64,000 nt of DNA from Anodontia alba (Eukaryota > Mollusca > Bivalvia > Lucinida > Lucinidae). Where the stretch lies: positions 25,545,543 to 25,609,542 of the forward strand of contig OZ024828.1 of assembly GCA_964016985.1 (NCBI GenBank). The letters are read 5' to 3'. The notes beneath the pieces are model-generated. The model was not told the DNA's origin, did not search any database, and was given only the letters and a program-made list of their open reading frames with translations. Numbering within the stretch: the first letter of the stretch is position 1; each line of letters starts with the position of its first letter. Shown here piece after piece: positions 48,291 to 60,515 of the stretch. The translations under genes were made by a program, and so were the position numbers.

Positions 48291-48464
48291 GATGGACCTG
48301 AAAAGAACGTCAAACTTTTACTGGATGTCTGTGAAACGTTACTCAAAATGGAAGAGGAAGCGGAAGCAGCCGGAAACAAACGAGACCTGCAAACAATCAC
48401 AGAATCAATGAGACTTGTTTGCGACATGGCTTTCGATGAGGCTGAAGCTGATGCCGCTGAATAG
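48291..48464 (+). CDS. Exon 11: terminal Cys-hairpin module 6 and stop
   Basis: Encodes residues 718-774 and TAG. DGPEKNVKLLLDVC begins a divergent module: Cys-x29-Cys, with NKRDL where the others have KR-x-W, then MRLVCDMAFDEAEADAAE. The Trp and the IFM core are lost, so this is a diverged end-capping copy. The acidic tail has no retention or membrane signal. Acceptor is TTTATTTGCATTGAAG, rather purine-rich near the end. The frame is open upstream from 48222, but the start of similarity and the phase support 48291. Confidence 0.78.
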   Translation, partial: DGPEKNVKLLLDVCETLLKMEEEAEAAGNKRDLQTITESMRLVCDMAFDEAEADAAE

Positions 48465-48616
48465 ATTATATATACGCAAGACACATGGAACATATCGTAT
48501 TAACCCTATGTTTTCGGACACCTTAACCCCGCCCCCACTTACCTGTCCTAAAATAGGCACAAAATATAACAAGTTCAGTTTACTGCTTGTTGATGTGTCT
48601 AAATTGCTGGATGAGT

Positions 48617-48622
48617 AATAAA
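48617..48622 (+). promoter_or_regulatory. Candidate polyadenylation signal AATAAA
   Basis: A perfect AATAAA about 150 bases after the stop of exon 11, in a suitable place for the end of the transcript. The hexamer is common by chance in AT-rich DNA, so position is the main support. Confidence 0.45.
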
Positions 48623-49904
48623 GAGTGTAGAACCTGATTAATCTGGTTCGAAACTGTTTGCGCAGGATTATCTGTCCGAATATGTAGGATATATACGGTA
48701 TACTCAGCACATTTAATACGAACGTCCGAATAACAGCACCTTAATGACAGTACCACACAACAGCATTAAATGCAATCTGTATGTTTTTTAAAAACAATAA
48801 TTCAACGTATTGGTGTTGAAATAGCCCATACGGAATTCTGATTGCTTGCACAAGCTTCTCTGCCTACCAAAGGTGTTTCCCAACAGGCGCAAATCGTTGA
48901 AATATTGTCCCTTTAATGTTGATGCAACGCCAAAGATGTTGATTGAACGCTGAATTGAATTGTTTGGCACGCATACAATGTCGAAACAACGTTGTTTCAA
49001 CATCGAGTGTCCGCTCGTTTATTTCATTTGTGCTGTCTAAGTGTTTGCATTATTTGGACTGCAATGAATAAATAACTCGACCAGAATTAGAATTTAATAT
49101 ATTATCAACGCGTTTTAATGCATAATAGTAGAATCAAATATTTGACACTAGTTTTGTATATGTACATGCTATTTTGACAGATTGTTCAGAATAACCCACC
49201 TCTTTTCATAGTTATTGTCATGCTCATGACCTTTTTTTTAAATAATATACCACGTGCAATGTAATTCATGTTTGTCTTTTGTTGCGCATTAATCCATTTA
49301 TGCCTAGCATCCCAAAAAATGGACATTGGCAAACAATGTAGTCCCAGATCAGAAGTCGCAGAATGCGGCGTCTGATCAGTATACACTGTTTGTATTATAA
49401 AAAGAAATATCTATAAAACATGGTTATAAAAGAAACTCGACCTGATACCCTTTCTGTTGGAAATGGAACGGTCCAAATAGTTATGGTAGAAGAGTCCACT
49501 TGGTATATATGGTTAACTGACAACGCCACAAAAATTGCTTTCAACCAATGACAGCTGAACAGGAAGCACAGGTAAAATCAAATGGTAAAGGTTACATAAA
49601 CATTACATTAATTTTTACCTGTATATTTAAAACGTAATCCTTTAATGTTTCTATAAGGAACAAAAGAACCGTTATTCATATGGGCGTGGTTAAGTATGCT
49701 CTGCGGAAGAGTCATTGGCGGCTTACATTTCGTAAAGCTCTTACAACAACCATTCATACCCATACTACATGTAAATTCAAACAAGCATGTCTATAAAGCA
49801 AACAATGTAATCCCAGAAGATTAGGATATATACCATATGCCATTTCATCTAGTTACTAATCCATTACTGGGAAGTCAAAACGAATTGTCCATATCTTAGG
49901 ATAG

Positions 49905-50145
49905 GGATGGTAAAAGAATATTGCGGAAAAGAGGAGAAATTACTCCTAAGGAGCAATTCCTCCTCTTTTCCCTAATATTTTTAATATATCTCTAACTTCA
50001 AGAGTCCAATTATATATATATTTGTTAAATGGGGTTGTTCGAATTATTTTTTCTTCAATTCTGCAAATCTGATATGTCGAGGTACGGATATCTCGAAGTA
50101 TTTCAGAGAGTCCCTTGGAATTCGAGATAACGAGAGTCGACTCTG
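49905..50145. mobile_element. Relative of the 20905 MITE
   Basis: GGAAAAGAGGAGAAATTACT with a perfect inner palindrome, then TCTGATATGTCGAGGTACGG and GAGATAACGAGAGTCGACTC. Confidence 0.55.
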
Positions 50146-50238
50146 TTTCAATAAATAATAACCTTAATTGTCATGAAACCTTATGAAACGAATTTGCTCA
50201 TTCTGGGAGGACAATCTTTCCTTTAAGAGTAGCCCCAT

Positions 50239-51826
50239 TTTAGCTCACCTAAGCCTTTAAGCTCATAGGTGAGCTTATAGTATAGGCAGGCTCCGCCGTC
50301 CGTCCGTCCGTCCCTCTGTCGTTTGTCTACCACACTCTTCAAACGTCTACTCCTCAGAAACCACTGAGCCAATCAAAGCCAAATTTCATATAAGACCGGC
50401 ACGTGGGAACGATAGTTTGTTCGCCACATCTGGGTCACATGATCAAGATGGCCGCCACGCTCATATATGGTAAAACAAAAAGCAAAAAAAAAAGCAAAAA
50501 AAAAAAAAAAAAACCTTTAAAATCGTCTTCTCCGGAAAAGAGCAAATAGCCCTGGGGCTTCATATGCAGCATTAGGGACATGGGCCGAATAAAGGTTGAA
50601 AGTTATAACATTAGGTTGGCCTTGACCTTTAATTAACGGAAAGGTACTTCTATAGACAGAACTTTGAAATTCTTCCTTTTTGTTTAAACTAGAAGGCCGA
50701 GACCTTTGATATTTCCTTCAGCTTCTTAACCTCTATCATGAGTATTCGAATTATAGCCTTCGAATCAAAAATGGCCCCGCCCTAGGGGTCACTTTTTTTC
50801 ATGGACTCATGTTGGGAAAACGCTTCAAACGTCTTAGACTTAGAAACCACTGGACCATCGAAGCCAAATTTCACACAGAGCCTCAATGGGTTTGGGGAAC
50901 AAAAGATAGTTCGCCACATCTGGGTCACTTGACCAAGATCCCCCCCCCCCCCCCCCACCCATTATATGGTAAAAAAGCTTTTAAAATTTTCTTCTCCTGA
51001 ACCAAAGAGCCAATGGCCCTAGGGCTTGGTATGCAGCGTTTGGGCCATAAACCCAATAAAATTTGTAAAAATTATAACCTTCGATTGACCTTGACCTTTT
51101 TACGGCAAGGTCAAGTGCTTTTACTTGACTCCTGAAGGCAAAACTTTAAACATATTCTTGTCTAAAACTAGAAGGCCCAGGCCTTTGATATTTGGTATGC
51201 AGCTATATCGTGTGTACCTCTAGCAAGAGTATTTAAATTATAGCCCTGAGATTAAAAATGGCCCCGCCCCAGGGGTCACTGTATTTGCATAGACTCTTGT
51301 AGGGAAAACTTCTTCAAACGTCTCCTCCTCAGAAACCACTGGGCCAAAAATAGCGAAATTTCTTATGGCGCCTTAATAGTTAAGGATTCTCCAAATCTGG
51401 GTCACTGACAAAGATGGCCGCCACGCACATATATGGTAAAAAGCCTTTTAAATCTTCTTCTCCTGAACCAAAGGGGAATGACCCTGGGGATTGGTATGTT
51501 GCACTGGGGACAAAGGCCCAATAAAGTTTGAGAAAATGATACAATGTAACTTTAGGTTTACCTGACGTTTTTATGGATCTGTCAAATTATTTTACCCCGG
51601 GCAAAACTTTGAAAAAAAATCTTGTCTGAAACTAGAAGACGCGGGGCTTTTATATTTGATATGCAGCCATATCTTATGTAAAGTAGCTGTCTCGCCAAAT
51701 TAATTAAAGCTAAATTCCATGCCAAGTTACTCTAGGATACAAAGACCAAAGGCTTTTCAAACTGTGCTGGCTTCCATAGCCAAATATTCTCAGGTGAGCT
51801 ACAAGGCCATTGGTCCTCTGGCTTAA
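50239..51826. repeat. AGCTCACC-bounded long dispersed repeat
   Basis: Left end AGCTCACCTAAGCC and GTCCGTCCGTCCGTCC; about three diverged internal units of ~470 bp, each with CCTCAGAAACCACTG, GCCACATCTGGGTCAC and AATGGCCCCGCCC; right end CTCAGGTGAGCTAC. No coding potential. Confidence 0.72.
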
Positions 51827-52910
51827 AAAGTTATAAACACTGATGATATTACTGTGAGTAAATGTTATCTCCCTTTGCAAAATGGTAGCAAAATGGCTGA
51901 CAATGCACAAAGTGTATCTTTTTCACTTAACTCATTGCAGTCTGGAGACCCCTAAAAGGGTAATTGGCAAACAATGCAGACTCAGATCGGACGCCGCATT
52001 CTGCGGCTACTGATCAGGGTCTCCACTGTTTGCAAATAGTTCAGCCATTTTTCTCTAGGAATATCTTAATCTGATAGATGGACATTGATAAAATTGAAAT
52101 TAGACTCTTCCAATATATAGTATGGGTGGTAGGTCGGGGGGCGAGTCTGTTCAGTCAACAATGGGTTAAAGAATCCGGACATTTAGTGTATTTCAGGGAC
52201 GTATCCCGGTTGATGTGTTTTTTTAGGGAATCGGTTTGATCAAATTATTGTCCTTACACTAAATATTCGGACAGACAAGCTTGGGCAAACAGTGTAAACC
52301 CAGATCAGACGCTGCAGAACGCAGCGTCTGATCTGTGTTTACTCTGTTAGCCACACAGCATGCAATTTTACATACATTCATAGTTTGTAAGATGGACATG
52401 TTGAAGAGACGTTTATGCTAAGGAATAAAGGATGTGTATATATATATAGGTTAAATACCTTACCCCGAAGTTATCAGATTTATCCAAAGTTTCCCATGAA
52501 AATGAAATTTTGATTTAAAGCGTGGTTCGACTGAACCCAACAAACCCCCTCTGAATCATACCTTGTATTTACGAATCGTTCTCAGTGTCCGCAGTGTTCC
52601 GCAGTGTAAAATTATTGTTAATTCCGGTCTGCATAGCTGAGTGTTTCTCATACATAGTAACTTTTGGATACATACGAACTGAAAAAAAAATGTTAAAACT
52701 CTATCAACATTCCTCTAAATATTCGAACAGTGTGAACCCAGGACAAGCTGCTCCTAAAGGACAGGTTTATAATTATCAAGATCCACATTGTTTACATGCA
52801 TTACTTTTCAGACAGATTATTCGGTACACATGGTCCCGTGGAGGAGAACGGATACCCTTTTAGAAAGGGTATCTGTCGAAGTTGCTATTGTCCCTTGTCT
52901 GTAAAATTCT

Positions 52911-53207
52911 CATCACGAAAACATGCCTATATAATTTTGATCCCTTTAAACCCCACTTTTATAAAGTAAAACTGGGGTTTATAGGGGTATACATTATTTT
53001 TCTTAATTATGCCCAAAAACATAGATTGTGAGTACTCGTTAGAACCGCCTCGCCGAGACGGTTCTAATGAGTACCACAATCTATGTTTTGAGCAGAAGTA
53101 TGAAAAATATCAGAGGTTTTTTGTTGTTTTTTTTATTTGAAACTTTTCAGTTTTTGGAGGTGAAATTTCCTATATATTTGTATACATGTAGGCGTGTTTT
53201 CATAATG
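52911..53207 (+). mobile_element. Foldback MITE, family A, copy 13
   Basis: Complete copy; a T-rich expansion and a short ACATGTA insertion near the right end. Confidence 0.83.
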
Positions 53208-53640
53208 ATTCTAAAACTAAAAGGAAATAATTTGTTGGATGGTCCTAAATGTCCGCCAAAGATGTGCCATTAAAATGACTTTGCTGTCGTAAAGAATCTT
53301 TAATGATCAAATTGATACATGTGTATATAAGAAAGGCATTTTTTTATTCTTACATGTAATTTCCATTTTATATATTCTTATTTCAACATAGAGCATATGT
53401 GTTGGATATTTGTTAGAATTTCGTTTCTAACAAATATCCAAAACATATGTTTCTTGAAATAAAAATATAATAAACTATAAAATATAATGCCCTTGCATAT
53501 TTTCTGATGAACCTCTTGAACGAATATTTTCTTACCAGTCAAATTATCGTTATAACGAATTATGTATTTGTATCGAGTGTTGGTTTAAATAGGTTTGACT
53601 GTAATTAGTATGTGTTAAGACGTCTAAAGTCAAGGTTTAT

Positions 53641-54120
53641 TATTGCATAAAAAGCAGTGTCGCACGTTATTACATGTAATAGCCGTGCATTAACCGGCGA
53701 AAAGGCGTGTATTAACAAGACAATTCACGCGCTGTTAATGCACGGCTATGTAACTTTCAATATGCTCGTACCGGGGCCACAGAATTGCTGTGTTACGAGA
53801 TGTGTACTGCCCGGCCCTAGAACGAGCATAGTCCGTGGAAATTATATTCGTGAGACATCGGTGAAAAGGCGAAACAAAATAGTGCAAGAAGTAACGCAAA
53901 ACGTAGCAAATATTTTCAGTTTTTATGCAATAATAACGATCGAACATGTTTTTTTAATACATTAACATTCGCCAGGTCCCTAGGGAGGTGTTGAAAACCG
54001 CGGCCTCCAGACTCGGTTTTCAACACCTCCCTGGGGACCAGGCGAAGGCACGGCTTGTCTTGACTCCAGCCTTGGTTTTCAACACCTCCCTCGGGACCTG
54101 GTGAATGTTAATGCATAAAA
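53641..54120. repeat. Dispersed repeat with GTTTTCAACACCTCCC hairpin, copy 1
   Basis: Contains an inverted pair around GTGCATTAACCGGCGAAAAG and a long hairpin CGCCAGGTCCCTAGGGAGGT / ACCTCCCTGGGGACCAGGCG, the latter arm duplicated. Copy at 63331-63750. The open frame 53657-53965 is within it. Confidence 0.7.
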
Positions 54121-54287
54121 AAAAACATGTTTGATCTCTATATTAATAACTCTGTACAGTACAATAACTAGATGGTTGTAAAAACATGGTTTCTTCTGTT
54201 GAGAAAAAGACAACTGATCAGGTCACACAGGTTTTTAATACCTTCATTTTCCATATAACATGTAAAATGTACATGTACTTTAATATA

Positions 54288-54645
54288 CAGTCGAACTTCA
54301 ATGGCTCGAACATCTTTGGGACCTTGAAAATGTATTCAAGACATGGGTAGTTCAAGCCACTGAGGATTAATTATGGCGCCAGGTCAGGAAGCAAAAAACG
54401 ACAATTTAGGGAATCATTTCGATCTTCTATATAATAATTGTATGTTGAGTGTACTCATTAGAATCGCCTTGATGAGGCGATTCTAATGAGTGCACACATC
54501 ATGCAATTTCACAATAAAATAAAAACCTTTCCCAAAATATTTGTTTTCTTTAGCTATCGGAAGAATATGGTAGCGACTCAAAACCGAGTTCGAATGAGTC
54601 ATGATAAACGAGCCATCGATGTTCGAGCTAGTGAAGTTCGACTGC
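54288..54645 (+). mobile_element. Tigger-like MITE, family B, copy 6
   Basis: Complete, next to TA on the left. Confidence 0.82.
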
Positions 54646-55194
54646 AGATAGGTGCATGTAAATGAAAGCCACACTTTCTCCAAGCAATTACGAGCAATAC
54701 AGTTGAAATACTGAAACGTTTTACGCATATATGATAAGACTATTTTTGGTGGTGAATATTTTAGTCAATACACACTTAAGAATGAATATTATCCTTATAC
54801 CAGTAATAACATCGTGACTAAACGTTTAAAATAGCTAGTATATGATTTTAGACCGCAATATGTTTCTAATGTTATTTGGTAACAGTGCGGTTAATGACTG
54901 AGATCAACCTTTAGTAGAAGTGCACGACGGGGCAGGGACATCTTAGTTCACATGTGTGATACCGGCTTAGCCTCGGTCATGAAAACAACATGTAGCATTT
55001 GACAAGCCCGTTGGCTAGAGCGTGCCGGTGTCAATCTCTGAGCAAGAAATAATCAAAGCATTCTTGTCAGTTGAAGAGTTATGTCCATATTATCTACGTG
55101 ACTACAGAAAAGAATTTTGAAATGTCAACTGACAAGTCTTGTAGCTAATCATTGTCAATTTTATTGTGTCAACACAAATTTATCAACTATAATT

Positions 55195-55500
55195 GCGGCC
55201 TCGGTGGCTCAATTGGATGCGCCGTCCGACTGGAGACCAGGAGGTCGCGGGTTCAACCCCCGCCGAGGTCGGCAACATTCATTCGTGGAGATTGATCATG
55301 ACATATTTTCTACGGTCATTCTCTCCCTTCCGCTGATTGAAGAAGGGCAGTTGTCAGTTTCTGGCGAAAGAATGTGCACAATACTTGTTAACCGCTTAGA
55401 GGACTAAGCCTGCCCAGTAAACGTGTGGCTAGGTAAACTGACCGCGCTCGACATGATCTCATTGGGTTGACTGGGCCGTAAAACCTCAACACAAACAAAC
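55195..55500 (+). mobile_element. tRNA-derived SINE, type 2, full copy
   Basis: The head GCGGCCTCGGTGGCTCAATT has a box A, GGTTCAACCCC a box B, and a good T-arm (GCGGG/CCCGC). The acceptor and anticodon stems do not close well, so it is not called a functional tRNA. The core continues GTTAACCGCTTAGAGGAC and ends in an ACAAACAAAC tail. Confidence 0.75.
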
Positions 55501-57163
55501 AATCAACTATACTTGAAGACCAAAGACCATTTCTATATTTTAAAATATTTTGGCCTCGGCTTTGTCTCGAGCAACGACAATGGCATCTAACAAGCCCATT
55601 TGCTAGATCTTATCGGTACGATCTGTGTGCGAAAAAAAAATCAATATATTTCTAACGGTTGACGATTTATGGCCATGTTTGCTAACTGACCATGGACTGA
55701 TGGAGGGACTGGACTCGCAAGTCGATTATAAGGCATACTCCAAAAGTCAGCCAATCAATCGGCTAGTCGATGTTTCTTCGGTCGTGCAATGAACCGCTGT
55801 CCCTATAAATTAAAAATTAGGTATCTCATAAAGCAACCAAAAATATTGATTCATACATGTAAGCTAGTTAGCACATTTATGCAGAATGAAATCTTCTACC
55901 TCAACTCTTTGGACAGGTTCATTTCCTATATAAGGGGTGTCTAGTTAGTTTTTATTATTATCACGTTTTGTAGAAATTTCTGAACTTAATACAAACAGTG
56001 TAGACCCTGATAAGTCGCCGCGTTCTGCGGCTTCTGATCTAGGTCTACTCGGTTTGCAAATGCCCCTTTTAAGGGGCGCTAGGTTTAAATGGGTTAAATA
56101 CACAATGATTGTAAGTGACAATTTTTTTTAAATATGTCCAGTGGAAAAAAGAATTATTGACCGGCGCGCGAATCGCGCCGGTCTCTTAATATAGCTTTGG
56201 ATTTTTATGTATGGAGAAGTTTTCGATTATCGCAGGGCGCAGTTTAGTAAGTTTGAATATGACCTGCAGTCCATCTTTGGTAAGGTTGACTGTGACCTGT
56301 GGTCCATGCTTAAAAAGTTCAAACATATTCATATCTGACGCATGATAAATAACCTTCTAGATAAGATCTGGTAACTTATTTAAAAGTTTTTCGCATGATT
56401 TTTTTTTCTTAATAAAGTACAAACTAAATCTCGTGAAGATCCCAATATGACTAGGATTCACATATAGCTTGATCAAGAAGATTCATAAAGCTTAATAAAA
56501 GCAAACATTAAAGAATCACATTGTTGTTCTTTTTTACCTATTACACTGAAAATTTATTATACTTTATATACCCGTGTCCCATATTTGTAAGTAAATATGA
56601 ACAAAGTTTGCGCCGGTACTTAGACGTTTACGTCTAAATATTTTGTCTTGTATTTTCTGATATTCAGCTGTAGCAACTGGAAAACGTGTTTCAGGCATAC
56701 ACTGACTAAAAAGGCGCATATTCGCCTGCCTATCCGCGCAGACTGACCAGGGGCTTTGCTTTCCGTAAACAGAATTATTGGATACTATAGAATGCTTCAA
56801 TACAGAGCAACTGCCTGGATGAGACTCAGCGCATGTGCAGGATGATGTGAATCCACATATTCTGGCATGGACGAAGGCACTTTCTCGCTGGACGTGGCCT
56901 TAATTATAAATGAGCCAGCGCACGACAAAATCTACAATAAAACTTATGCGACTAGCAAAGACTCAGATTAGCCTGCACATCCGCGCAGTTTGATCAGAAT
57001 CTTCGCTGGTCGCATGTGCCTTCTACAGCATCCATGCTATCCAAAGAAGGATACACAAGAACCTTGGTATACCGCGTGAATGGACAGGCTGATCTGAGTC
57101 TTTGCCGGTTACACAGGTCTTATTGTAGGTTTTATCGTGCGCTGGATCATATGAGCCTCAATA

Positions 57164-57446
57164 CATCACGAAAACATGCCTATATAATTTTGACCCCCTT
57201 AAACCCCACTTTTATATAGTAATTTAGTAAAACTTGGGTTTACAGGGGTAGACATTATTTTTTTGCTCGAAAACATAGATGGTGGGTATTCGTTAGAGCC
57301 GCCTCTCCGAAGCAGTACTAACGGGTACCCACAATCTATGTTTTATGCAGAAATATGAAAAAATATCGGAGTTTTTTTTATCTGAAAATTTTGAATTTTT
57401 GGAGGTCGAATTTTCTATATATTTGAATAAGTGTGTTTTCGTAATG
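57164..57446 (+). mobile_element. Foldback MITE, family A, copy 14
   Basis: Complete copy with a diverged central palindrome. Confidence 0.82.
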
Positions 57447-57589
57447 ATGTGAAAAAGGTCTTCGGGGAACATGCAAACAGCAATGATACAGATCAGCCAG
57501 CGATGTTTCACTGTCTAATAATGATCTTTGATATTCATAGATGTACTCTATAATAGATGTTTTCAATGATTCTGTGCACTGAAAGCAAA

Positions 57590-57665
57590 CCCAGTAAGCA
57601 TTCTTTATAAATCTATAGCGGGCCGATAACGGCCTGCTATAGATTTATAAAGAATGCTAGCTGGG
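57590..57665. repeat. Short relative of the GGGCCG palindrome
   Basis: CCCAGTAAGCATTCTTTATA ... GCGGGCCGATAACGGCCTGC ... GAATGCTAGCTGGG. Confidence 0.65.
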
Positions 57666-57705
57666 AAGGTTCTGATCAGGATGGGCAGTCTGATCCGGCC
57701 TTTGC

Positions 57706-57981
57706 CATCACGAAAACATGCCTTTAAAATTTTAACACCTTTAAACCCCACTTTTGTATAATAACACTGGGGTTTACAGGGGTATACATTATTTTTCTTT
57801 TTTCTGCTAAAAAACATATATTGTGGGTACTCGTTATCAGTACTCAGGGAGGCGTTCTAACGAGTACCCACAATCTATGTTTTGAGCAGAATTATGAAAA
57901 ATATCAGAATTTTTATCTGAAAACTTTCAGTTTTGGATGGTGAAATTTTCAATATATTTGAATAGGCATGTTTTCGTAATG
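57706..57981 (+). mobile_element. Foldback MITE, family A, copy 15
   Basis: Complete ends; central palindrome partly replaced (TTATCAGTACTCAGGG). Confidence 0.82.
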
Positions 57982-58262
57982 GCGTCCATATATGCCCTGA
58001 AGCGCCCCTTCGCCATGGCGTAGCTTGAACAGATTAAAAATAAAATGACCAACTAATGCAATTACATGTAACATACACACATACACGAACGCACGCACAC
58101 ACATACACACACACGCGCGCGCGCGCACGAAACAGGAAAATAGCTTAGTTGAAGTTTTCTGGAGCAGACTGCTAATTTCAGCCGGTCAGCCTTCATCACT
58201 GACGGCAACAACCTACTTCATTAACATGGTGATATGCACATAGCTGCGACTGTAATATGTGT

Positions 58263-58407
58263 GCCTCGGCGAGGTGGTTCTAACGAGTACCCACAATCTA
58301 AGTTTTAAGCAGAAATATGAAAAAATATCAGAGTTTTTTTACCTGAAAATTTTCGGTTTTTGGAGGTGAAATTTTCTATATATTTGAATAGGCGTGTTTT
58401 CGTAATG
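58263..58407 (+). mobile_element. Foldback MITE, family A, right half only
   Basis: Begins at the centre (CCTCGGCGAGGTGGTTC) and runs to GGCGTGTTTTCGTAATG; the left half is absent. Confidence 0.75.
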
Positions 58408-59214
58408 CATGGTCGAAGTGTCTAAATAGCCACTGCGTTTCAGAAGCCCGATTTTTCGAAAGACAGACGGTTCATGTGACAGTGAATTATGTGCACTAAG
58501 TGAATATTCGCAATTTCATAAACACTAATTTGTTCAACAAGATTCCGGGAAACTAGTTGCTGACGAAAATACATGTCTTCATCATCATCAATATGACGTA
58601 CGTTGCGAGGGGTGATATAAATATAAATATATGAATATATCGGAATGGGTTCAGTGATTACAAAGGACCAGAAAAAAAAAAAAAAAAAAAAAAAAAAAAT
58701 TACCCTGCTTATGTATTGAAGTATGGCGGTGGGGCTGAATCAATTTTCGTTGACACATGTTTGCACTGTTTAATAATCATATGGACCGCAACGTGAGAAA
58801 ACGCACCGTCTGTGATATGCGTCCAACGAAGACTCAAATCAGCCTGCTCATCCGTGCGGTCTGATCAGAGTGTTCGTTGTCCGCATGAAGAAACTTTACA
58901 TCAGTGGCTATCCAGAATGCGCGCCCAGGGAAGATTCAGATCAGTCTGCGCGAATGCGCAGGCTGATCTGAATATTCGCCGGGCGAAACAATCCGACGGT
59001 ACGATTCTTGACGTCGCGGCTCAGTCATGTTCAAGTGAGTTTCCTCTTACCAGTTAAGTGGGGAATGAATAAACGTCCGGTTTAGTATATACCAAACCCA
59101 CTGAAACTCTCCGAATCTCGATTTACATCTGTAGCTAGATATCTCATCAGGCTTGCTTAAGGGGAAATGATACACTTTCAGGGGAGGCAGCTCTATCAAA
59201 AAGGGTTTCACTCC

Positions 59215-59300
59215 CTTCTGAAAAGGGGTCTAATCTAAAAGGAAAGAATTTGCTCCCAATCGGAGCAAATTCTTTCCTTTGTGAGTAGACCCTTTTTCAG
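59215..59300. repeat. AAAGAATTTGCTCC palindrome family
   Basis: AAAAGGAAAGAATTTGCTCC mirrored as GGAGCAAATTCTTTCCTTT, with GTAGACCCTTTTTCAGA flanks. Other copies: 1619-1665, 16655-16730, 22230-22325, 36618-36695, 44285-44345, 48127-48190. Confidence 0.7.
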
Positions 59301-59799
59301 ATGGGGATTGATGTGCAGAAAAGCAAACAGGAAGTCACAAAACTGGCGTTTTGGTATAAACTGGCTGAAAAAAAAAAAAAAAAAAAAAAATACCGAGTGT
59401 GTCTAGTGCCCTAACATGTGCCTTCACCATAGTGCAGATTAATATGTTGTTTTTTTTTGTTTTTTTTGTTTGTTCTTTTTTTTTTTTATTTCCTTTGGGA
59501 TCATGAGCCGGTATGTTCATGCTCAGCTATGTTTTGCAAGAAAAAAATACAATTTTTAGTAATTGGAGATTTATTAGGCGGACACATTTCATGCTCAACT
59601 GAGTTGAGCTTAAAAACGTTTTCTTACCTCGTGGCCAGAACAAACAAACTGTGTATACCCAGATCAAACGCCACAAAATCTTGATCTATACTGTTTGCTT
59701 TTTATCAGAATGATTTATACACATGAAGACAAAGTGGCATAGCGTACTTGTTCAAGGTTCACGACAAGTGTTGCACGGAATCAATGTGTCCAAACTTTT

Positions 59800-60076
59800 C
59801 ATCACGAAAACATACCTATATAATTTTGACTCCCTTAAACCCCACTTTTATATAGTAAATCTTCGGTTTACAGGGGTATACTTTTTCTCATTTCTGCTCA
59901 AAAACATATATTGTGGGTACTCGTTAGAACCGCCTTGGCAAGGCGGTTCTAACGAGTACCCATAATCTATGTTTCGAGCAGAAATATATATAAAAAAATA
60001 TCAGAATTTTTATCTGAAAACTTTCGGATTTTTGGTGATGAAAATTTCAATATATTAGAATAGGCGTTTCGTAATG
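59800..60076 (+). mobile_element. Foldback MITE, family A, copy 17
   Basis: Complete copy 305 bases before membrane-protein exon A. Confidence 0.83.
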
Positions 60077-60381
60077 TAGAGTAAACACGGTAAGCACAGT
60101 CGGATCTGAGGATGCATTTTCCCTTGGCTCGAAGGGTCCTTTTCATTTGGTAAGATCCACTTGAATCGAGTCTAAATCTATATTGGACGGATATGTACAA
60201 AATGATTCAGTGAATGTTCAACAAATTAGTTTCAAAAATAAATTGAGTATAGAAAGCTCAACAGAAATCGTGTAACCTGAATACTATACACATGCCAAAT
60301 GTAACTGAGTTAGTTAATATTAGTAACTTAGTGATTAGAAGTAATATAAGTACATTCTGCCAGGATTGCTAATGTAATAAG

Positions 60382-60472
60382 ATGGAAAAGCGAGAACACA
60401 CAATCGACAGCAGAGATCTCGATTATCCTGAAGATGACGACATTGCGTCGAGCGCAGACTTTAACTCAAACG
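60382..60472 (+). CDS. Exon A of a small single-pass membrane protein (acidic ectodomain)
   Basis: Thirty codons plus one base: MEKREHTIDSRDLDYPEDDD, then Ile-Ala-Ser-Ser and a polar end. The ATG has a favourable context (AAGATGG), and an in-frame TAA lies at 60370-60372, so this may be the true start. It also follows AG, so it could instead be an internal exon that loses an upstream signal-peptide exon. The end CG|GTAGGT is phase 1 and continues exactly into exon B. The Asp/Glu-rich stretch with a Tyr resembles ectodomain segments that become tyrosine-sulphated (inference only). Confidence 0.5.
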
Positions 60473-60515
60473 GTAGGTGAAATTTTATTATTTCTTAAAT
60501 TCAATTATTTGACTG

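Larger units (their letters stand above)
1803..48464 (+). other. Gene span: secreted modular Ser-Gly / Cys-hairpin protein, 11 coding exons
   Basis: I join coding exons 1803-1865, 9872-10189, 12845-13081, 31032-31400, 32722-32922, 34882-35091, 36007-36324, 38118-38369, 40065-40172, 46239-46313 and 48291-48464. Every inferred junction has AG before and GT after the exon, and every exon is a whole number of codons (phase 0), so the frame stays open for 774 residues. Six exons (2, 3, 5, 6, 8, 11) carry the same Cys-hairpin module; the linkers are low-complexity. Shared module and phase, and the Ser-Gly bias found in most exons, support one gene. A signal peptide and many Ser-Gly sites suggest a secreted glycosaminoglycan-bearing core protein (inference). 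Acceptor AG touches the ATG, so a 5' untranslated exon probably lies upstream. Small missed exons or alternative splicing are possible. I recognise no known family. Confidence 0.8.
48623..60381. other. Intergenic region between the two genes
   Basis: Contains listed repeats only. 48720-49300, 49400-49900, 53280-53640, 54650-55190, 55510-55980, 56070-56840 and 58410-58780 show no gene, RNA or named repeat. 55540-55800 and 56100-56180 have weak local hairpins (GACCGGCGCGCGAATCGCGC). Confidence 0.55.

Noticed and set aside
53657..53965. 102-codon frame with Cys-rich start
   Set aside because: Inside a dispersed repeat; the copy at 63331 does not keep the frame.
55195..55271. tRNA gene
   Set aside because: Boxes A and B and the T-arm are good, but acceptor and anticodon stems do not close and the sequence runs on into a SINE body that recurs elsewhere.
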